Below are positions 27,532 through 36,638 of a stretch of DNA of 64,000 bases, piece after piece. Position 1 is the stretch's first letter; every line of letters starts with the position of its first letter. The DNA lies in NCBI RefSeq assembly GCF_003003355.1, contig NZ_PVTQ01000002.1, positions 248,001 through 312,000 on the forward strand, read 5' to 3'. Below the pieces are notes generated by a model. That model ran no database searches. It was not told where the DNA came from and was given only the letters and a program-made list of their open reading frames with translations. The position numbers and the translations under genes were made by a program. This DNA is from Donghicola tyrosinivorans (lineage in GTDB: Bacteria; Pseudomonadota; Alphaproteobacteria; Rhodobacterales; Rhodobacteraceae).

Positions 27532-29727
27532 TTACCGGCGGCGCTTCACATTGCCGCCACGCTGACCGGCACGGCCTGCGGTGCTACGGCCACGGGATTT
27601 GACGGCCTCTTCCTGCGCGGCCTCAACCGCGGACTGGCGGGCCAGCGGATCGTCGGCAACGGCCAGATCGACAGCCTCCAGACGTTTGATCTCGTCCCTC
27701 AGGCGTGCGGCCTCTTCGAATTCGAGGTTCTCGGCGGCTTTGCGCATATCCGTCCGCAGACCTTCCAGAACGGCTTGCATGTTGCTGCCCTGAAGGCCCT
27801 TGTCGATGGTCGCGGTGACGCGCGACATGTCGGTGTCGCCTTTATAGAGACCGGCCAGAACATCATCGATGTTCTTCTTCACTGTTTCCGGCGTGATCCC
27901 GTGCTTTTCGTTATAGGCGATCTGCTTTTCGCGGCGGCGGTTGGTTTCGGCAATCGCGCGCTCCATGCTGCCGGTCATCCGGTCGGCATACATGATCACC
28001 TTGCCTTCGGCGTTTCGCGCGGCACGGCCAATAGTCTGGATCAGCGAGGTTTCCGAGCGCAGGAAGCCCTCTTTATCCGCGTCCAGAATGGCCACCAGGC
28101 CACATTCGGGAATATCCAGGCCCTCACGTAGCAGGTTGATGCCCACTAGCACGTCAAAGGCCCCAAGGCGCAGGTCGCGCAGGATTTCGATCCGCTCGAT
28201 CGTGTCGATGTCGCTGTGCATGTAGCGCACGCGGATGCCCTGTTCGTGCAGGTATTCGGTCAGGTCTTCGGCCATGCGCTTGGTCAGAACTGTCGCCAGC
28301 GTCCGCATGCCAGCGGCAGCCACCCTGCGGATTTCGTCCAGCAGATCGTCCACCTGCATATCCACGGGGCGGATTTCGACCACAGGGTCCAGAAGGCCGG
28401 TGGGGCGGATGACCTGTTCAGCAAAGACACCGCCCGATTGCTCCATCTCCCACGCGGCGGGGGTGGCGCTGACAAAGATCGACTGGGGACGCATGGCGTC
28501 CCATTCCTCGAACTTCAGGGGGCGGTTGTCCATGCAAGAGGGTAGGCGGAAGCCGTGTTCGGCCAGCGTGAACTTCCGACGGTAGTCGCCCCGATACATA
28601 GCGCCGATCTGCGGCACTGAAACGTGGCTTTCGTCCGCAAACACAATCGCGTTGTCGGGAATGAATTCAAACAGGGTAGGCGGCGGCTCGCCCGGAGCGC
28701 GGCCCGTCAGATAGCGGGAATAGTTCTCGATCCCGTTGCAGACGCCCGTGGCTTCCAACATCTCAAGATCAAAGTTGGTGCGCTGTTCCAGACGCTGCGC
28801 CTCTAGCAGCTTGCCGTCCTTCACCATCAGATCAAGCTGCTGGCGCAGCTCTTTCTTGATGCCGTTGATGGCCTGCTGCATCGTCGGTTTCGGCGTCACG
28901 TAGTGCGAGTTTGCATAGACGCGGATTTTGTCAAAGGTATCCGTCTTTTGACCCGTCAGCGGGTCAAATTCGGTGATCGCCTCTAACTCTTCGCCAAAGA
29001 ACGACATCCGCCAAGCGCGGTCTTCAAGGTGGGCGGGCCACAGTTCCAGCACGTCTCCGCGAACACGGAAGCTGCCGCGCTGAAAAGCTTGGTCATTGCG
29101 CCGGTACTGCTGTGCTATCAGATCCGCGATCACCTGCCGCTGGTCGTACATGCCGCCCACATGCAAGTCCTGCGTCATGGCCCCATATGTCTCGACCGAG
29201 CCGATACCGTAGATACATGAGACCGAGGCCACGATGATCACATCGTCCCGTTCCAGCAGCGCCCGCGTGGCCGAATGGCGCATACGGTCGATCTGCTCGT
29301 TAATCTGGCTCTCTTTTTCGATGTAGGTGTCGCTGCGGGGCACATAGGCCTCGGGCTGGTAGTAGTCGTAGTAGGAAACAAAATATTCGACGGCGTTTTC
29401 AGGGAAAAACCCTTTGAACTCGCCATAGAGCTGCGCGGCCAGCGTCTTGTTGGGCGCAAGGATGATGGCGGGGCGCTGGGTCTCTTCGATGACCTTGGCC
29501 ATCGTAAACGTCTTACCCGTGCCGGTGGCCCCCAACAGCACCTGGTTCTGTTCCCCATCCAGAATGCCACCCTTCAGCTCTTTGATGGCTGTCGGCTGGT
29601 CGCCAGCGGGCTTGAATTGGGTCTGCATGACGAACGCCTTGCCGCCTTCCAGCTTTTCGCGGGCGCGAACATCGGCCCCGTGCGCCAGATTGGAAGGGTC
29701 GGTTTTGTCAGAGTGGGCGTACGGCAT
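27532..29727 (-). CDS. uvrB: Excinuclease ABC subunit B
   Basis: 731 residues. UvrB verifies damage and loads UvrC in nucleotide excision repair. Walker A is [12 protein letters not shown], the beta-hairpin stretch is [12 protein letters not shown], helicase motif II is FADESHVS, motif VI is QTIGRAARN, and the C-terminal UVR domain (about 630-665) has [15 protein letters not shown]. The tail after it is Lys/Arg-rich. The start at 29727 is chosen because the longer frame has no ribosome-binding site. It is divergent from the complex I subunit gene. Confidence 0.96.
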   Translation of the reverse strand: MPYAHSDKTDPSNLAHGADVRAREKLEGGKAFVMQTQFKPAGDQPTAIKELKGGILDGEQNQVLLGATGTGKTFTMAKVIEETQRPAIILAPNKTLAAQLYGEFKGFFPENAVEYFVSYYDYYQPEAYVPRSDTYIEKESQINEQIDRMRHSATRALLERDDVIIVASVSCIYGIGSVETYGAMTQDLHVGGMYDQRQVIADLIAQQYRRNDQAFQRGSFRVRGDVLELWPAHLEDRAWRMSFFGEELEAITEFDPLTGQKTDTFDKIRVYANSHYVTPKPTMQQAINGIKKELRQQLDLMVKDGKLLEAQRLEQRTNFDLEMLEATGVCNGIENYSRYLTGRAPGEPPPTLFEFIPDNAIVFADESHVSVPQIGAMYRGDYRRKFTLAEHGFRLPSCMDNRPLKFEEWDAMRPQSIFVSATPAAWEMEQSGGVFAEQVIRPTGLLDPVVEIRPVDMQVDDLLDEIRRVAAAGMRTLATVLTKRMAEDLTEYLHEQGIRVRYMHSDIDTIERIEILRDLRLGAFDVLVGINLLREGLDIPECGLVAILDADKEGFLRSETSLIQTIGRAARNAEGKVIMYADRMTGSMERAIAETNRRREKQIAYNEKHGITPETVKKNIDDVLAGLYKGDTDMSRVTATIDKGLQGSNMQAVLEGLRTDMRKAAENLEFEEAARLRDEIKRLEAVDLAVADDPLARQSAVEAAQEEAVKSRGRSTAGRAGQRGGNVKRRR

Positions 29728-29956
29728 CGGGCAGATTCCTTTATCAGCCCCTTCAATGTGGTCCAAAACGGGAACACTTCAACCCCGATTCCCGTGTGCG
29801 GGGCGGGGAATGGGGCGAAAAGGCCTCCGTGTCGCGGGCTATGAAGGGCTCGGCATGATCGACATGGGTGAAAACAGCGCAATTTTCGGAATCCCGCTTG
29901 CCCATTGGCCTGTGATTTTACATATGTCTCCTATCAGGTACCTGTAGGAGGCCCCC

Positions 29957-30268
29957 ATGCGCGCACGCATCTATCGTCCCGCCAAGACCGCTATGTCGTC
30001 TGGCACTGCCAAGACCAAGCAGTGGGTTCTGGAATTTGCACCCGCCAGCGCACGTGAAGTGGATCCCCTGATGGGCTGGACCAGCAGCACCGATACGCAG
30101 GCTCAGGTCAAAATGCGTTTTGACAGCAAAGAGGCCGCGATCGAATATGCCCAAGAGCATGGTATCGAAGCTACCGTGACCGAGCCCAAGACCCGCAAGC
30201 CCAACATCCGCGCCCGCGGCTACGGCGAGAACTTCGCAACAGACCGCCGGACCGCTTGGACCCACTAA
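29957..30268 (+). CDS. NADH dehydrogenase complex I accessory subunit, NDUFS4 type
   Basis: 103 residues. [45 protein letters not shown] and an Arg-rich [11 protein letters not shown] stretch match the ETC complex I subunit conserved region (NDUFS4/AQDQ). This subunit stabilises the peripheral arm of complex I in mitochondria and alphaproteobacteria. GTAGGAGG precedes the ATG at an ideal distance. It is not near the nuo operon, as is usual for this gene. Confidence 0.92.
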   Translation: MRARIYRPAKTAMSSGTAKTKQWVLEFAPASAREVDPLMGWTSSTDTQAQVKMRFDSKEAAIEYAQEHGIEATVTEPKTRKPNIRARGYGENFATDRRTAWTH

Positions 30269-30409
30269 GTTTGTAGATCGGGGTAAAGTTGTCTCGAAAT
30301 CGGGGCAAAGATTTCGCGGAACCCCAGATTTAGATTTCGGCCTATGTGGCGCACAACATGTTGATGCTGGCCGCGCCGCTGCTGAAATCCCCCGAAACTG
30401 ACTTCCACA

Positions 30410-30430
30410 GGGCGACCCAACCGGTCGCCC
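30410..30430 (+). terminator. Possible terminator upstream of MYG1 gene
   Basis: GGGCGACC (30410-30417) pairs with GGTCGCCC (30423-30430), followed by GTTGTATTT. The T-tract is weak. It lies in the 194-base spacer between the complex I subunit and the MYG1 gene. Confidence 0.4.
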
Positions 30431-30462
30431 GTTGTATTTCCAGACCTGCCAGAGTGCCCATC

Positions 30463-31398
30463 ATGACCATCACCCACCTCGTTACCCACAATGGCGGCTT
30501 TCACGCGGATGAGCTGCTGTCCTCGGTGATCCTGACCCGCCTTTTCCCGCAGGCCGAAGTGGTGCGCACCCGTGACGCCGCTTGGATCACCCCGGGTGAG
30601 GGCAAGATCATCTACGACGTGGGCCGCGATTATGATGCCGAGGCGGGCATCTTTGATCACCACCAGCGCCCCAATCCCGTGCGTGAGGATGACCAGCCCT
30701 ACAGTTCCTTCGGTCTGATCTGGAAGCACTACGGTCTTGAGTACCTGCGCGCCTTGGATATCCCCGAGGCCGATCTGGAAGACATCCACGCCAGCTTTGA
30801 GCAGAGCTTCGTCCTGCCCATTGACCTGATGGACAACGGCGCGATGAACCCCTCAGTTGCGGGGCCGCTGACGTCTCTGACGCTGTCGGTCCTCTTGGAA
30901 AGCCTGAAGCCCGTCTTCGACAACCGCAGCCCCGATGCGGACGACAAAGCCTTTGCTGAGGCCCTGCCGATTGCGCGGGCCTTCGTTGAGGCGTCGATCA
31001 CCAAGAAAGCTGCCAAGCGCCGCGCCGAAGCGATGGTGACCAAAGCCATCGCAGACGCGGGCACCTCGCGCATTCTGGAACTACCCATGGGGATGCCGTT
31101 CCGCTCGGCCATCGAGGTGACGGGCGCAGATCACCTGCTGTTCGTGGTAAACCCCCGCGACACGGATTGGTCCATCGGCGGCATCCGCATCAGTGGTGAC
31201 AGCTTTGAACAACGCGCCGATCTGCCCGCTGCATGGGCTGGCCTCACAGATGAGGCGCTGGAAGAGGCCAGCGGGGTCAAAGGCGCCAAGTTCTGCCACA
31301 ACGGCCTATTCATCGCCGTGGCCAGCACTCGCGAAGCGGCCATGAAGATGGCTGAGCTGGCCGTGGAAGAGGCTGAGCGCACAAGCCCCGCCGCCTGA
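30463..31398 (+). CDS. MYG1 family protein
   Basis: 311 residues from the ATG at 30463. THNGGFHADELLSSVIL and GIFDHHQR are the two N-terminal metal-binding motifs of the MYG1 family, which is related to DHH phosphoesterases and has exonuclease activity in eukaryotes. NGAMNPS and the C-terminal FCHNGLFIAVAST also fit. The bacterial substrate is unknown. A longer upstream frame covers intergenic-like sequence and is rejected. The alpha/beta hydrolase gene follows after 17 bases. Confidence 0.85.
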   Translation: MTITHLVTHNGGFHADELLSSVILTRLFPQAEVVRTRDAAWITPGEGKIIYDVGRDYDAEAGIFDHHQRPNPVREDDQPYSSFGLIWKHYGLEYLRALDIPEADLEDIHASFEQSFVLPIDLMDNGAMNPSVAGPLTSLTLSVLLESLKPVFDNRSPDADDKAFAEALPIARAFVEASITKKAAKRRAEAMVTKAIADAGTSRILELPMGMPFRSAIEVTGADHLLFVVNPRDTDWSIGGIRISGDSFEQRADLPAAWAGLTDEALEEASGVKGAKFCHNGLFIAVASTREAAMKMAELAVEEAERTSPAA

Positions 31399-31415
31399 TC
31401 CCGCAGGAGGGCGAC

Positions 31416-32048
31416 ATGGAGTTTCTGCTGAACGGAGACGAGAAGGGGCGCACAACGATCCTTCTGGCCCACGGTTCTGGCGCGGCGATGGACACCCCTT
31501 GGATGGACATGGTTGCCGAAGGGCTGGATGCCCAAGGCTTCCGCGTTGCCCGTTTCGAGTTCAGCTACATGGCCGCCCGCCGCACGGGCGGCTCGAAACG
31601 CCCGCCTGCCAAGGCCGAGACCTACGCGCCGGAATTTCTGGCGGCCATTGACGCACTTGCCTGCGACGGCCCGCTGATCATCGGCGGCAAAAGCATGGGC
31701 GGCCGCGTGGCCAGCCTGATTGCTCAGGACCTTTATGACGCGGGACGGATCAAGGGCCTCTTGTGCCTCGGCTTCCCGTTCCATCCGCCGAAGAAACCCG
31801 ACACCCGACGGGGCGAGAACCTGGCCCAGATCACCTGTCCCACCCTCATCTGCCAAGGTACCCGCGATCCCTTCGGCACGCGGGAAGAGGTGGCGGGCTA
31901 CGACCTATCCGATGCCGTCACCCTGCACTGGCTGGAAGACGGCGATCATGATCTGAAGCCCCGCAAGCGGGTGACGGGAAAGACGCTTGAGGACTATCTC
32001 TTTGCGGTCGTCGAGCGAACCATGGGTTGGGTGAACTCCAGTCACTGA
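31416..32048 (+). CDS. Alpha/beta hydrolase (TEX30/KANL3-like)
   Basis: 210 residues. The oxyanion-side loop is LLAHGSGAAMDTPWM, the nucleophile elbow is GGKSMGGRV (Ser), the acid is in CQGTRDPFG and the His in LEDGDHDLKPRK. These features match a small conserved bacterial family related to TEX30; no physiological substrate is known. GCAGGAGGGC gives a strong ribosome-binding site. Short spacing to the MYG1 gene suggests one operon. Confidence 0.8.
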   Translation: MEFLLNGDEKGRTTILLAHGSGAAMDTPWMDMVAEGLDAQGFRVARFEFSYMAARRTGGSKRPPAKAETYAPEFLAAIDALACDGPLIIGGKSMGGRVASLIAQDLYDAGRIKGLLCLGFPFHPPKKPDTRRGENLAQITCPTLICQGTRDPFGTREEVAGYDLSDAVTLHWLEDGDHDLKPRKRVTGKTLEDYLFAVVERTMGWVNSSH

Positions 32049-32161
32049 TGAGATTGGTTAATGTTCGTCTGGTGATCATGAGTCACCCATGAATGGGTCA
32101 CCCATACATGTCTCATCGCGTTGGGCGATAATTGTGGCGTAGTCCTTTGTTTCTCCATTGA

Positions 32162-32698
32162 TTATGTCGGGGAACATAATGTCAGAGAGCAGGGCAATGT
32201 CCCCGAAGTGGCTGGTTGAGTTTTCGGGGAATCGCCAATGGAAACCAGATATCCAATCCCATCTTTGCGAACCTCAAGCGTTTTGGGGTGCGCGAAGAAT
32301 GCACCGTCATGGTCCATCGCAAGTACATCAGACATCTTGCGAATGAAGCTATCAATTTCTTCTTGGCCAGAGGGCGTATCGGGCTCTTTAAAAGGCACCC
32401 AGAACCCGCAGAGACCCGCCCCTACCTCCTCAACCAGCGCCAGCCCAGAGAATGGGGTGTTTGAGAGATCAACGATCTGGTCGGCGCTATAGTAGTGTCG
32501 CGTGCTTAAGTTGCGGGTGTGAACTGCGCCTGCTGGTACAGGATCACCAAATCTGAACCCGAAGAAGGTCGAAGGCTGGATTTCCTCGTATGTCCCCTCT
32601 GCACTGAAGAGGTCCGTAAAATCAGCGGACAGTGCATCTGTTGGTATCAATACCGACAGGCCAATGAGTGTGCGGGAAACTGATAAGGAAACAGACAT
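32162..32698 (-). CDS. Secreted protein of unknown family, possibly frameshifted at its 3' end
   Basis: 178 residues from an ATG preceded by GGAGAG, with a likely signal peptide ending near TDALSA. I do not recognise a family. The body reads like a globular protein (FFGFRFGDPVPAGAV, LVEEVGAGLCGFWVPF, FAHPKTLEVRKDG). The last 20 residues are low-quality (Ser/Thr/Pro/Cys-rich), while a neighbouring minus-strand frame stays open past this stop to 32076 and encodes a more protein-like stretch (including HFGDIALLSDIMFPD). One missing base near 32240-32260 would join them into a product of about 205 residues. Base composition is less GC-rich than neighbouring genes, hinting at an accessory origin. 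Confidence 0.5.
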   Translation of the reverse strand: MSVSLSVSRTLIGLSVLIPTDALSADFTDLFSAEGTYEEIQPSTFFGFRFGDPVPAGAVHTRNLSTRHYYSADQIVDLSNTPFSGLALVEEVGAGLCGFWVPFKEPDTPSGQEEIDSFIRKMSDVLAMDHDGAFFAHPKTLEVRKDGIGYLVSIGDSPKTQPATSGTLPCSLTLCSPT

Positions 32699-32866
32699 GG
32701 AAAACTCTCCAGCAGAAAATGAAGTGGTATCCACGTTAGCTGAAGTAAGATGTTAGAAATTCTAAGGAAATATCTGGGCGATTTCTTGGTTGCCGTGAAA
32801 CTTCAAGATGGGTCTGTCTGCGGGCTCCGCCGTCAGAGATTGCGGGACTGATGCGGACAGATTGGC

Positions 32867-32884
32867 GGGTATCAACCGATACCC
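32867..32884. promoter_or_regulatory. Palindromic operator upstream of muconate cycloisomerase (site 1)
   Basis: GGGTATC-AACC-GATACCC is a perfect 7-bp inverted repeat with a four-base centre. TTATAG at 32891-32896 is a plausible -10 element, which would put this site over the -35 region. Two more copies of the same palindrome lie between the dioxygenase and SCP2-like genes. Confidence 0.7.
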
Positions 32885-32958
32885 CGCCCGTTATAGACTA
32901 GAAGCCTCTGCGCGCAGCATGGTGAGGCACACTTGAATGACGCAACGGGAAGAGCCCA

Positions 32959-34107
32959 GTGACCAAGATCGACCGCATCGAGACCAGCATTCTAGAGATC
33001 CCGACCATTCGGGGGCATGTTCTGTCGATGGCCACAATGCGCACGCAGGTAATCGTATTGGTGTCTGTGCGGTTCTCTGACGGCTCTGTCGGGATCGGTG
33101 AAGGCACCACGATTGGGGGCCTCAGTTATTGTCTGGAAAGCCCTGAAAGCATCCAGTCCGCGATTGAAACCTACATTGCTCCCGTTCTTGAAGGGCGCGA
33201 CGCGGATGATGTGAATGGTGCGATCTACCTGATGGATAAGGCCGTGCGCGGGAATGCCATCGCCAAAGCCGCGGTCGAGATTGCCCTTTGGGACGGTTTG
33301 GGCAAGCGTCTTGATGTCTCAGTCGCGACCCTCTTTGGCGGGGCGGTACACAAGCAGTTGCCGGTGGCTTGGACCCTTGCTTCGGGCAATTCTGAGACTG
33401 ACATCGAAGAGGCGCACCAGATGCTGGAGAGCCGCCGTCACAACATCTTCAAGCTAAAGATCGGCAAGCATCCGGTGCGTGATGACGTGGAGCATGTGCG
33501 CCGGATCAAAGAGGCGGTGGGCGATAAGGCCAGCGTTCGCGTGGACGTCAATCAGGCATGGACACTGACCGAGGCCCGTTGGGGCCTGGCTGGTCTTCAG
33601 GATGCGGGGTGTGAGCTGGTCGAACAGCCGATCAGCGTCAAGGACCTGTCTGGCATGACCGAACTGACCCAAGGCTATGAGATCGCCGTTATGGCGGATG
33701 AGGTGCTGAACGGCCCCGAGGATGCCTTTGCCGTCGCGGCGGCCCGTGCGGCCGATGTGTTTGCGGTCAAGGTCGCCCAGTCGGGTGGCTTGAAACGGGC
33801 CAATGAGGTTATCGGCATCGGCCAGTCGGCTGGCATCGGCCTTTATGGCGGGACCATGCTGGAAAGCGGGCTAAGTACGGCGGCAGCGCTGCAACTATTC
33901 GCAACAGTGAACACTCTTGAATGGGGAACCGAGCTGTTCGGGCCGCTGCTGCTTGTCGATGAAATTCTGGCAACGCCTGTGGGCTACAGTGATTTCTGCG
34001 TAGAGGTGCCCACGGGCGCTGGCCTGGGCGTGGCGCTGGATCAGGACAAGGTCGCCTATTATCGCCGTGATCGCAGCCGCAGCGTGTCGGCGCTGGCTGG
34101 CGAATAG
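32959..34107 (+). CDS. catB: Muconate cycloisomerase
   Basis: 382 residues of the enolase superfamily. Catalytic and metal residues line up with Pseudomonas muconate-lactonizing enzyme at a constant offset of two: K165 and K167 (FKLKIG), D196 (RVDVNQ), E222 (VEQP), D247 (MADEVL) and K271 (AVKVAQ). It converts cis,cis-muconate to muconolactone in catechol degradation; chloromuconate activity cannot be excluded. The start is GTG, preceded by GGGAAGAG. The palindromic operator lies about 75 bases upstream. It converges on the LysR gene. Confidence 0.9.
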   Translation: MTKIDRIETSILEIPTIRGHVLSMATMRTQVIVLVSVRFSDGSVGIGEGTTIGGLSYCLESPESIQSAIETYIAPVLEGRDADDVNGAIYLMDKAVRGNAIAKAAVEIALWDGLGKRLDVSVATLFGGAVHKQLPVAWTLASGNSETDIEEAHQMLESRRHNIFKLKIGKHPVRDDVEHVRRIKEAVGDKASVRVDVNQAWTLTEARWGLAGLQDAGCELVEQPISVKDLSGMTELTQGYEIAVMADEVLNGPEDAFAVAAARAADVFAVKVAQSGGLKRANEVIGIGQSAGIGLYGGTMLESGLSTAAALQLFATVNTLEWGTELFGPLLLVDEILATPVGYSDFCVEVPTGAGLGVALDQDKVAYYRRDRSRSVSALAGE

Positions 34108-34134
34108 GCCGGACCTCTGCGCCTGCCGGACCGT

Positions 34135-35025
34135 TTAAAAAGTCTTGCGGGCGACCTTTTGCGAAATCCGGACAAAGTTCTGGACGTGCACGCTTTGATC
34201 ATCCAGCCGGTAATTCACGGACAGCGAGGTTCGTGCGATCTCGGGCTCGATCGCTAGAAAGCGGATGCCGTTGCGCGGGGCATTTCGCACGGATTCCGGC
34301 ACCACACAGATCCCTTCGCCAATTGCCACAAGGCTCAGTGCTGTTTGCAGGTCCATCGTGAACATCCGCAGGGGTGTCGGGTATCCGGCGGCCTCACAGG
34401 CGTTGATCACAACATCTGCGTAACTGGGGCGGGGATATTCGGGATAAAGGATCAGGTGGTGCGCCTTTAGCAGTTCAAGCGGGGCGTGATCGCGTGTGCC
34501 GGTCTCGATTGTATCGGGCAGGGCAAGCACCAGCTTTTCCTGATGTAGTTCTTTGGTGATGAACTCGGGGTCTTTCAGGGCAGGGCGGGCGAAGGCGATG
34601 TCCAGCTCGCGCGAGACCAGCGCTCGATGCAACTGGCTGTTGTTCATGGGGATCAGGCTGAGGTTCACATCGGGGAAATTCGCGCGGAACGATTTCACGA
34701 TGTTCGGCAATATCCCGTAAGTGGCCGAGCCGACAAACCCCACCCGCAGACGCCCTTCGGCCCCTTGTCCCAGCCTGCGGACTTCAAGCCGCGTATCCTC
34801 GATCTGGGCAAAGATGGATTTGGCCCGCACCAGCAGACGTTCGCCCGCTTGCGTCAGGGTCGTGGTGCTGCGTCCACGGTTCAGTAGAACCGCGCCCAGT
34901 TCCTCTTCCAGCTGTTTGATCTGCCGGCTGAGGGGCGGCTGCGCGATGTCCAGCCGTTCGGCGGCGCGGCCAAAGTGCAATTCCTCGGCGACAGCGATGA
35001 AATAGGTCAGATGTTTCAGGTTCAA
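34135..35025 (-). CDS. LysR family regulator of the aromatic cluster (CatM/BenM-like)
   Basis: 296 residues with a clear HTH (HFGRAAERLDIAQPPLSRQIKQLE) and a full effector domain starting at RLRVGFVGSATYG. The N-terminus MNLKHLTYFIAVAEELHF and PPLSRQI resemble the CatM/CatR/CbnR group that responds to muconate. Its position between the cycloisomerase and the dioxygenase supports control of this cluster. The shared palindromes have an even centre, not the usual LysR T-N11-A, so this protein may not be the one binding them. It is transcribed in the same direction as the dioxygenase gene but after a terminator-like hairpin. Confidence 0.85.
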   Translation of the reverse strand: MNLKHLTYFIAVAEELHFGRAAERLDIAQPPLSRQIKQLEEELGAVLLNRGRSTTTLTQAGERLLVRAKSIFAQIEDTRLEVRRLGQGAEGRLRVGFVGSATYGILPNIVKSFRANFPDVNLSLIPMNNSQLHRALVSRELDIAFARPALKDPEFITKELHQEKLVLALPDTIETGTRDHAPLELLKAHHLILYPEYPRPSYADVVINACEAAGYPTPLRMFTMDLQTALSLVAIGEGICVVPESVRNAPRNGIRFLAIEPEIARTSLSVNYRLDDQSVHVQNFVRISQKVARKTF

Positions 35026-35082
35026 GATCGTGTTCCCCTAACGCACTTGATCCGCGCACAATCGCCCGAGCGCGTCCATGAG

Positions 35083-35114
35083 AAAAGGCCCCCATTGTGC
35101 AATGGAGGCCTTTC
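35083..35114 (-). terminator. Intrinsic terminator after the dioxygenase gene
   Basis: AAAGGCC (35084-35090) pairs with GGCCTTT (35107-35113), and CCATTG with CAATGG inside. Read on the minus strand it ends in TTTTCT, 20 bases after the dioxygenase stop. Confidence 0.75.
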
Positions 35115-35133
35115 CAATCAGTTGCTTTGGCAC

Positions 35134-36009
35134 TTACTCGGCGGCCATTTTGGATGCGGCAGCGGCATTTTTCAGAACGAAGTCGAATTCAATGTGCAGC
35201 TTGGTGCCCAGTTCGGGCGCGGCGGGTTTGAACTTGCCGATCAGGCTTTCCTTCACCGCGAACACGCTGTCATCTTCCAGCCAATCGCTGTCGGCGTCAT
35301 AGATCTGGCTGATCAGCTGCTGATAGCCGTCCTTCGAGATGATGAAGTGCATATGTGCAGGGCGGTTCGGGTGGTGGCCCATATAGCGCAGCAACTCGCC
35401 CGCGGTTTCATCATCGGGGATCGGGTAGGGGACAGGACGGACGGCGACAAAGGCGTAATGGCCGTTCTCATCGGTCTCGAACCGACCACGCAGGTTGTAT
35501 TCGGGCTGATCGGGGTCAAGGTTCTCATAGACGCCGTTGGGGGCATCTTCCCAGATGTCCATGGTGACGCCGGCAATGCCGTTGCCCGCCTCATCGCGGA
35601 TGTAGCCTTCGTAGTAGACGGTTTCTTCATCATCGTAGTGCTTCAGAATGACCGAGCCGCCTTTGGGCAGAACCGGCGGGTTCTCACGATAGAATGGCCC
35701 CAGAACGGTGGATTCACTTTCAGAGCCTTCAATTGGGTTGGTCATCATATCGACCAAAACTTCGACCCCTAGAATATCCCCCAGCAGGATGAATTCCTGA
35801 CGGTTCTCGTTGCAGAGCTTACCGGCGCGGGCCAGATAATCGCAGACGGCCAGAAACTCCGAATGCTGAAGCTTCACGTCCTTGATGAAGCCATGCATGT
35901 GCTTGAGCATCGAGACCATAATCTCGCGCTGGCGATCATCGATGTCGCCGTGCTTGCCCAGACTGTTGATGACGACATCGGTAATGTTGTCGATATTCAC
36001 GATACCCAT
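35134..36009 (-). CDS. catA: Intradiol ring-cleavage dioxygenase (catechol or hydroxyquinol 1,2-dioxygenase)
   Basis: 291 residues, with an N-terminal helical dimer-linker domain (1-100) and a catalytic beta-sandwich. The non-heme Fe(III) ligands are Y161 (GVYENLD), Y195 (PVPYPIP), H219 and H221 (RPAHMHF). The neighbouring muconate cycloisomerase argues for catechol as substrate. However, DIWEDAPNGVYENLDPDQPEY and VRPVPYPIP look closer to hydroxyquinol/chlorocatechol-type members than to Acinetobacter CatA, so substrate range is open. It is divergent from the SCP2-like gene across two copies of the cluster's palindrome. Confidence 0.88.
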   Translation of the reverse strand: MGIVNIDNITDVVINSLGKHGDIDDRQREIMVSMLKHMHGFIKDVKLQHSEFLAVCDYLARAGKLCNENRQEFILLGDILGVEVLVDMMTNPIEGSESESTVLGPFYRENPPVLPKGGSVILKHYDDEETVYYEGYIRDEAGNGIAGVTMDIWEDAPNGVYENLDPDQPEYNLRGRFETDENGHYAFVAVRPVPYPIPDDETAGELLRYMGHHPNRPAHMHFIISKDGYQQLISQIYDADSDWLEDDSVFAVKESLIGKFKPAAPELGTKLHIEFDFVLKNAAAASKMAAE

Positions 36010-36110
36010 TTAGCAATCCTCCTCCGAAACGTTGCCGTGGCGAACGTCCTCCGCCGCTCGTGTTGAAGGGGACATTTGACGAAAAGACCGGGCAACCCAA
36101 TGCGCGCAGG

Positions 36111-36126
36111 GGTATCGGGTGATACC
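36111..36126. promoter_or_regulatory. Palindromic operator between dioxygenase and SCP2-like gene (site 2)
   Basis: GGTATC-GGGT-GATACC is a perfect 6-bp inverted repeat identical in its arms to site 1. It lies about 100 bases upstream of the dioxygenase start and about 130 bases upstream of the SCP2-like gene. Confidence 0.7.
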
Positions 36127-36170
36127 GGAAACAAGATGCAACACGCGATTGCTCCATCATAGGTGAAGAA

Positions 36171-36188
36171 GGGTATCAGCCAATACCC
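36171..36188. promoter_or_regulatory. Palindromic operator between dioxygenase and SCP2-like gene (site 3)
   Basis: GGGTATC-AGCC-AATACCC matches site 1 in all but one arm base. Its centre is 61 bases from the centre of site 2, close to six helical turns, which would allow cooperative binding or looping. It is about 70 bases upstream of the SCP2-like start. Confidence 0.7.
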
Positions 36189-36257
36189 TCAGCCCTATCG
36201 CGCGGGAAGCTTTGACTGTGGCACCAAAGGCCCGGACACAGCGAACGGGAGGGTATC

Positions 36258-36638
36258 GTGCTGGAGAAATTTACCTTCATGCAGGCGGAAATCGCGCGCA
36301 GACCGTATCTGCAGCGCCTCGGGGCACTGTTTTCGGAAACCGTGTTGGTGCAGATCGACGATCAGGAATTCTATCTGACCTTTGACAAGGGCCAGCTGGT
36401 GGATCTGGCGCAAGGGATCAGCCGCAAGACGCCTTGGACCTTTGCGATCCGCACCGACGCAGAGGCACTGTCCGAGTTCTGGACCGCACGCCCCAAACCC
36501 GGATTTCACGACATTTTCGGCCTTGTGAAACTGGGCCGTGGCCGGATCGACGGCAACATTCTGACGCTGGTCAAGAACCTGCGTTTCTTCAAAGACGTGA
36601 TGGCCCTGCCGCGCGAAATGCAGGAGGCTGCTCAATGA
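36258..36638 (+). CDS. SCP2-like (sterol-carrier-type) small protein
   Basis: 126 residues with no signal peptide or membrane segment. The pattern LVQIDDQEFYLTFDKGQLVDLAQ and FAIRTDAEALSEFW resembles SCP2-type lipid- or ligand-binding folds. The match is weak. It starts with GTG behind CGGGAGGG and its stop overlaps the ATG of the hydrolase gene (ATGA), so the two are translated together. A ligand-carrier or hydrolase-partner role in aromatic degradation is only a guess. Confidence 0.6.
   Translation: MLEKFTFMQAEIARRPYLQRLGALFSETVLVQIDDQEFYLTFDKGQLVDLAQGISRKTPWTFAIRTDAEALSEFWTARPKPGFHDIFGLVKLGRGRIDGNILTLVKNLRFFKDVMALPREMQEAAQ

Noticed and set aside
29761-29775. Possible LexA (SOS) box upstream of uvrB
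   Set aside because: GTCC-N7-GAAC has two mismatches to the alphaproteobacterial GAAC-N7-GAAC box, so it is too weak to call.
29935-29944. Palindrome CAGGTACCTG before the complex I subunit gene
   Set aside because: It is only 10 bp, has no spacer and overlaps the region just before the ribosome-binding site. Short palindromes of this kind are expected by chance.
30269-30310. Near-repeats ATCGGGGTAAAG and ATCGGGGCAAAG
   Set aside because: Two imperfect short copies with no symmetry and no gene start close by; probably chance.
32081-32105. Repeat ACCCAT-GA-ATGGGTCACCCAT as an operator
   Set aside because: If the frameshift at 32240-32260 is real, this is coding sequence for the C-terminus (a repeated Met-Gly-Asp), so a regulatory role is not needed.
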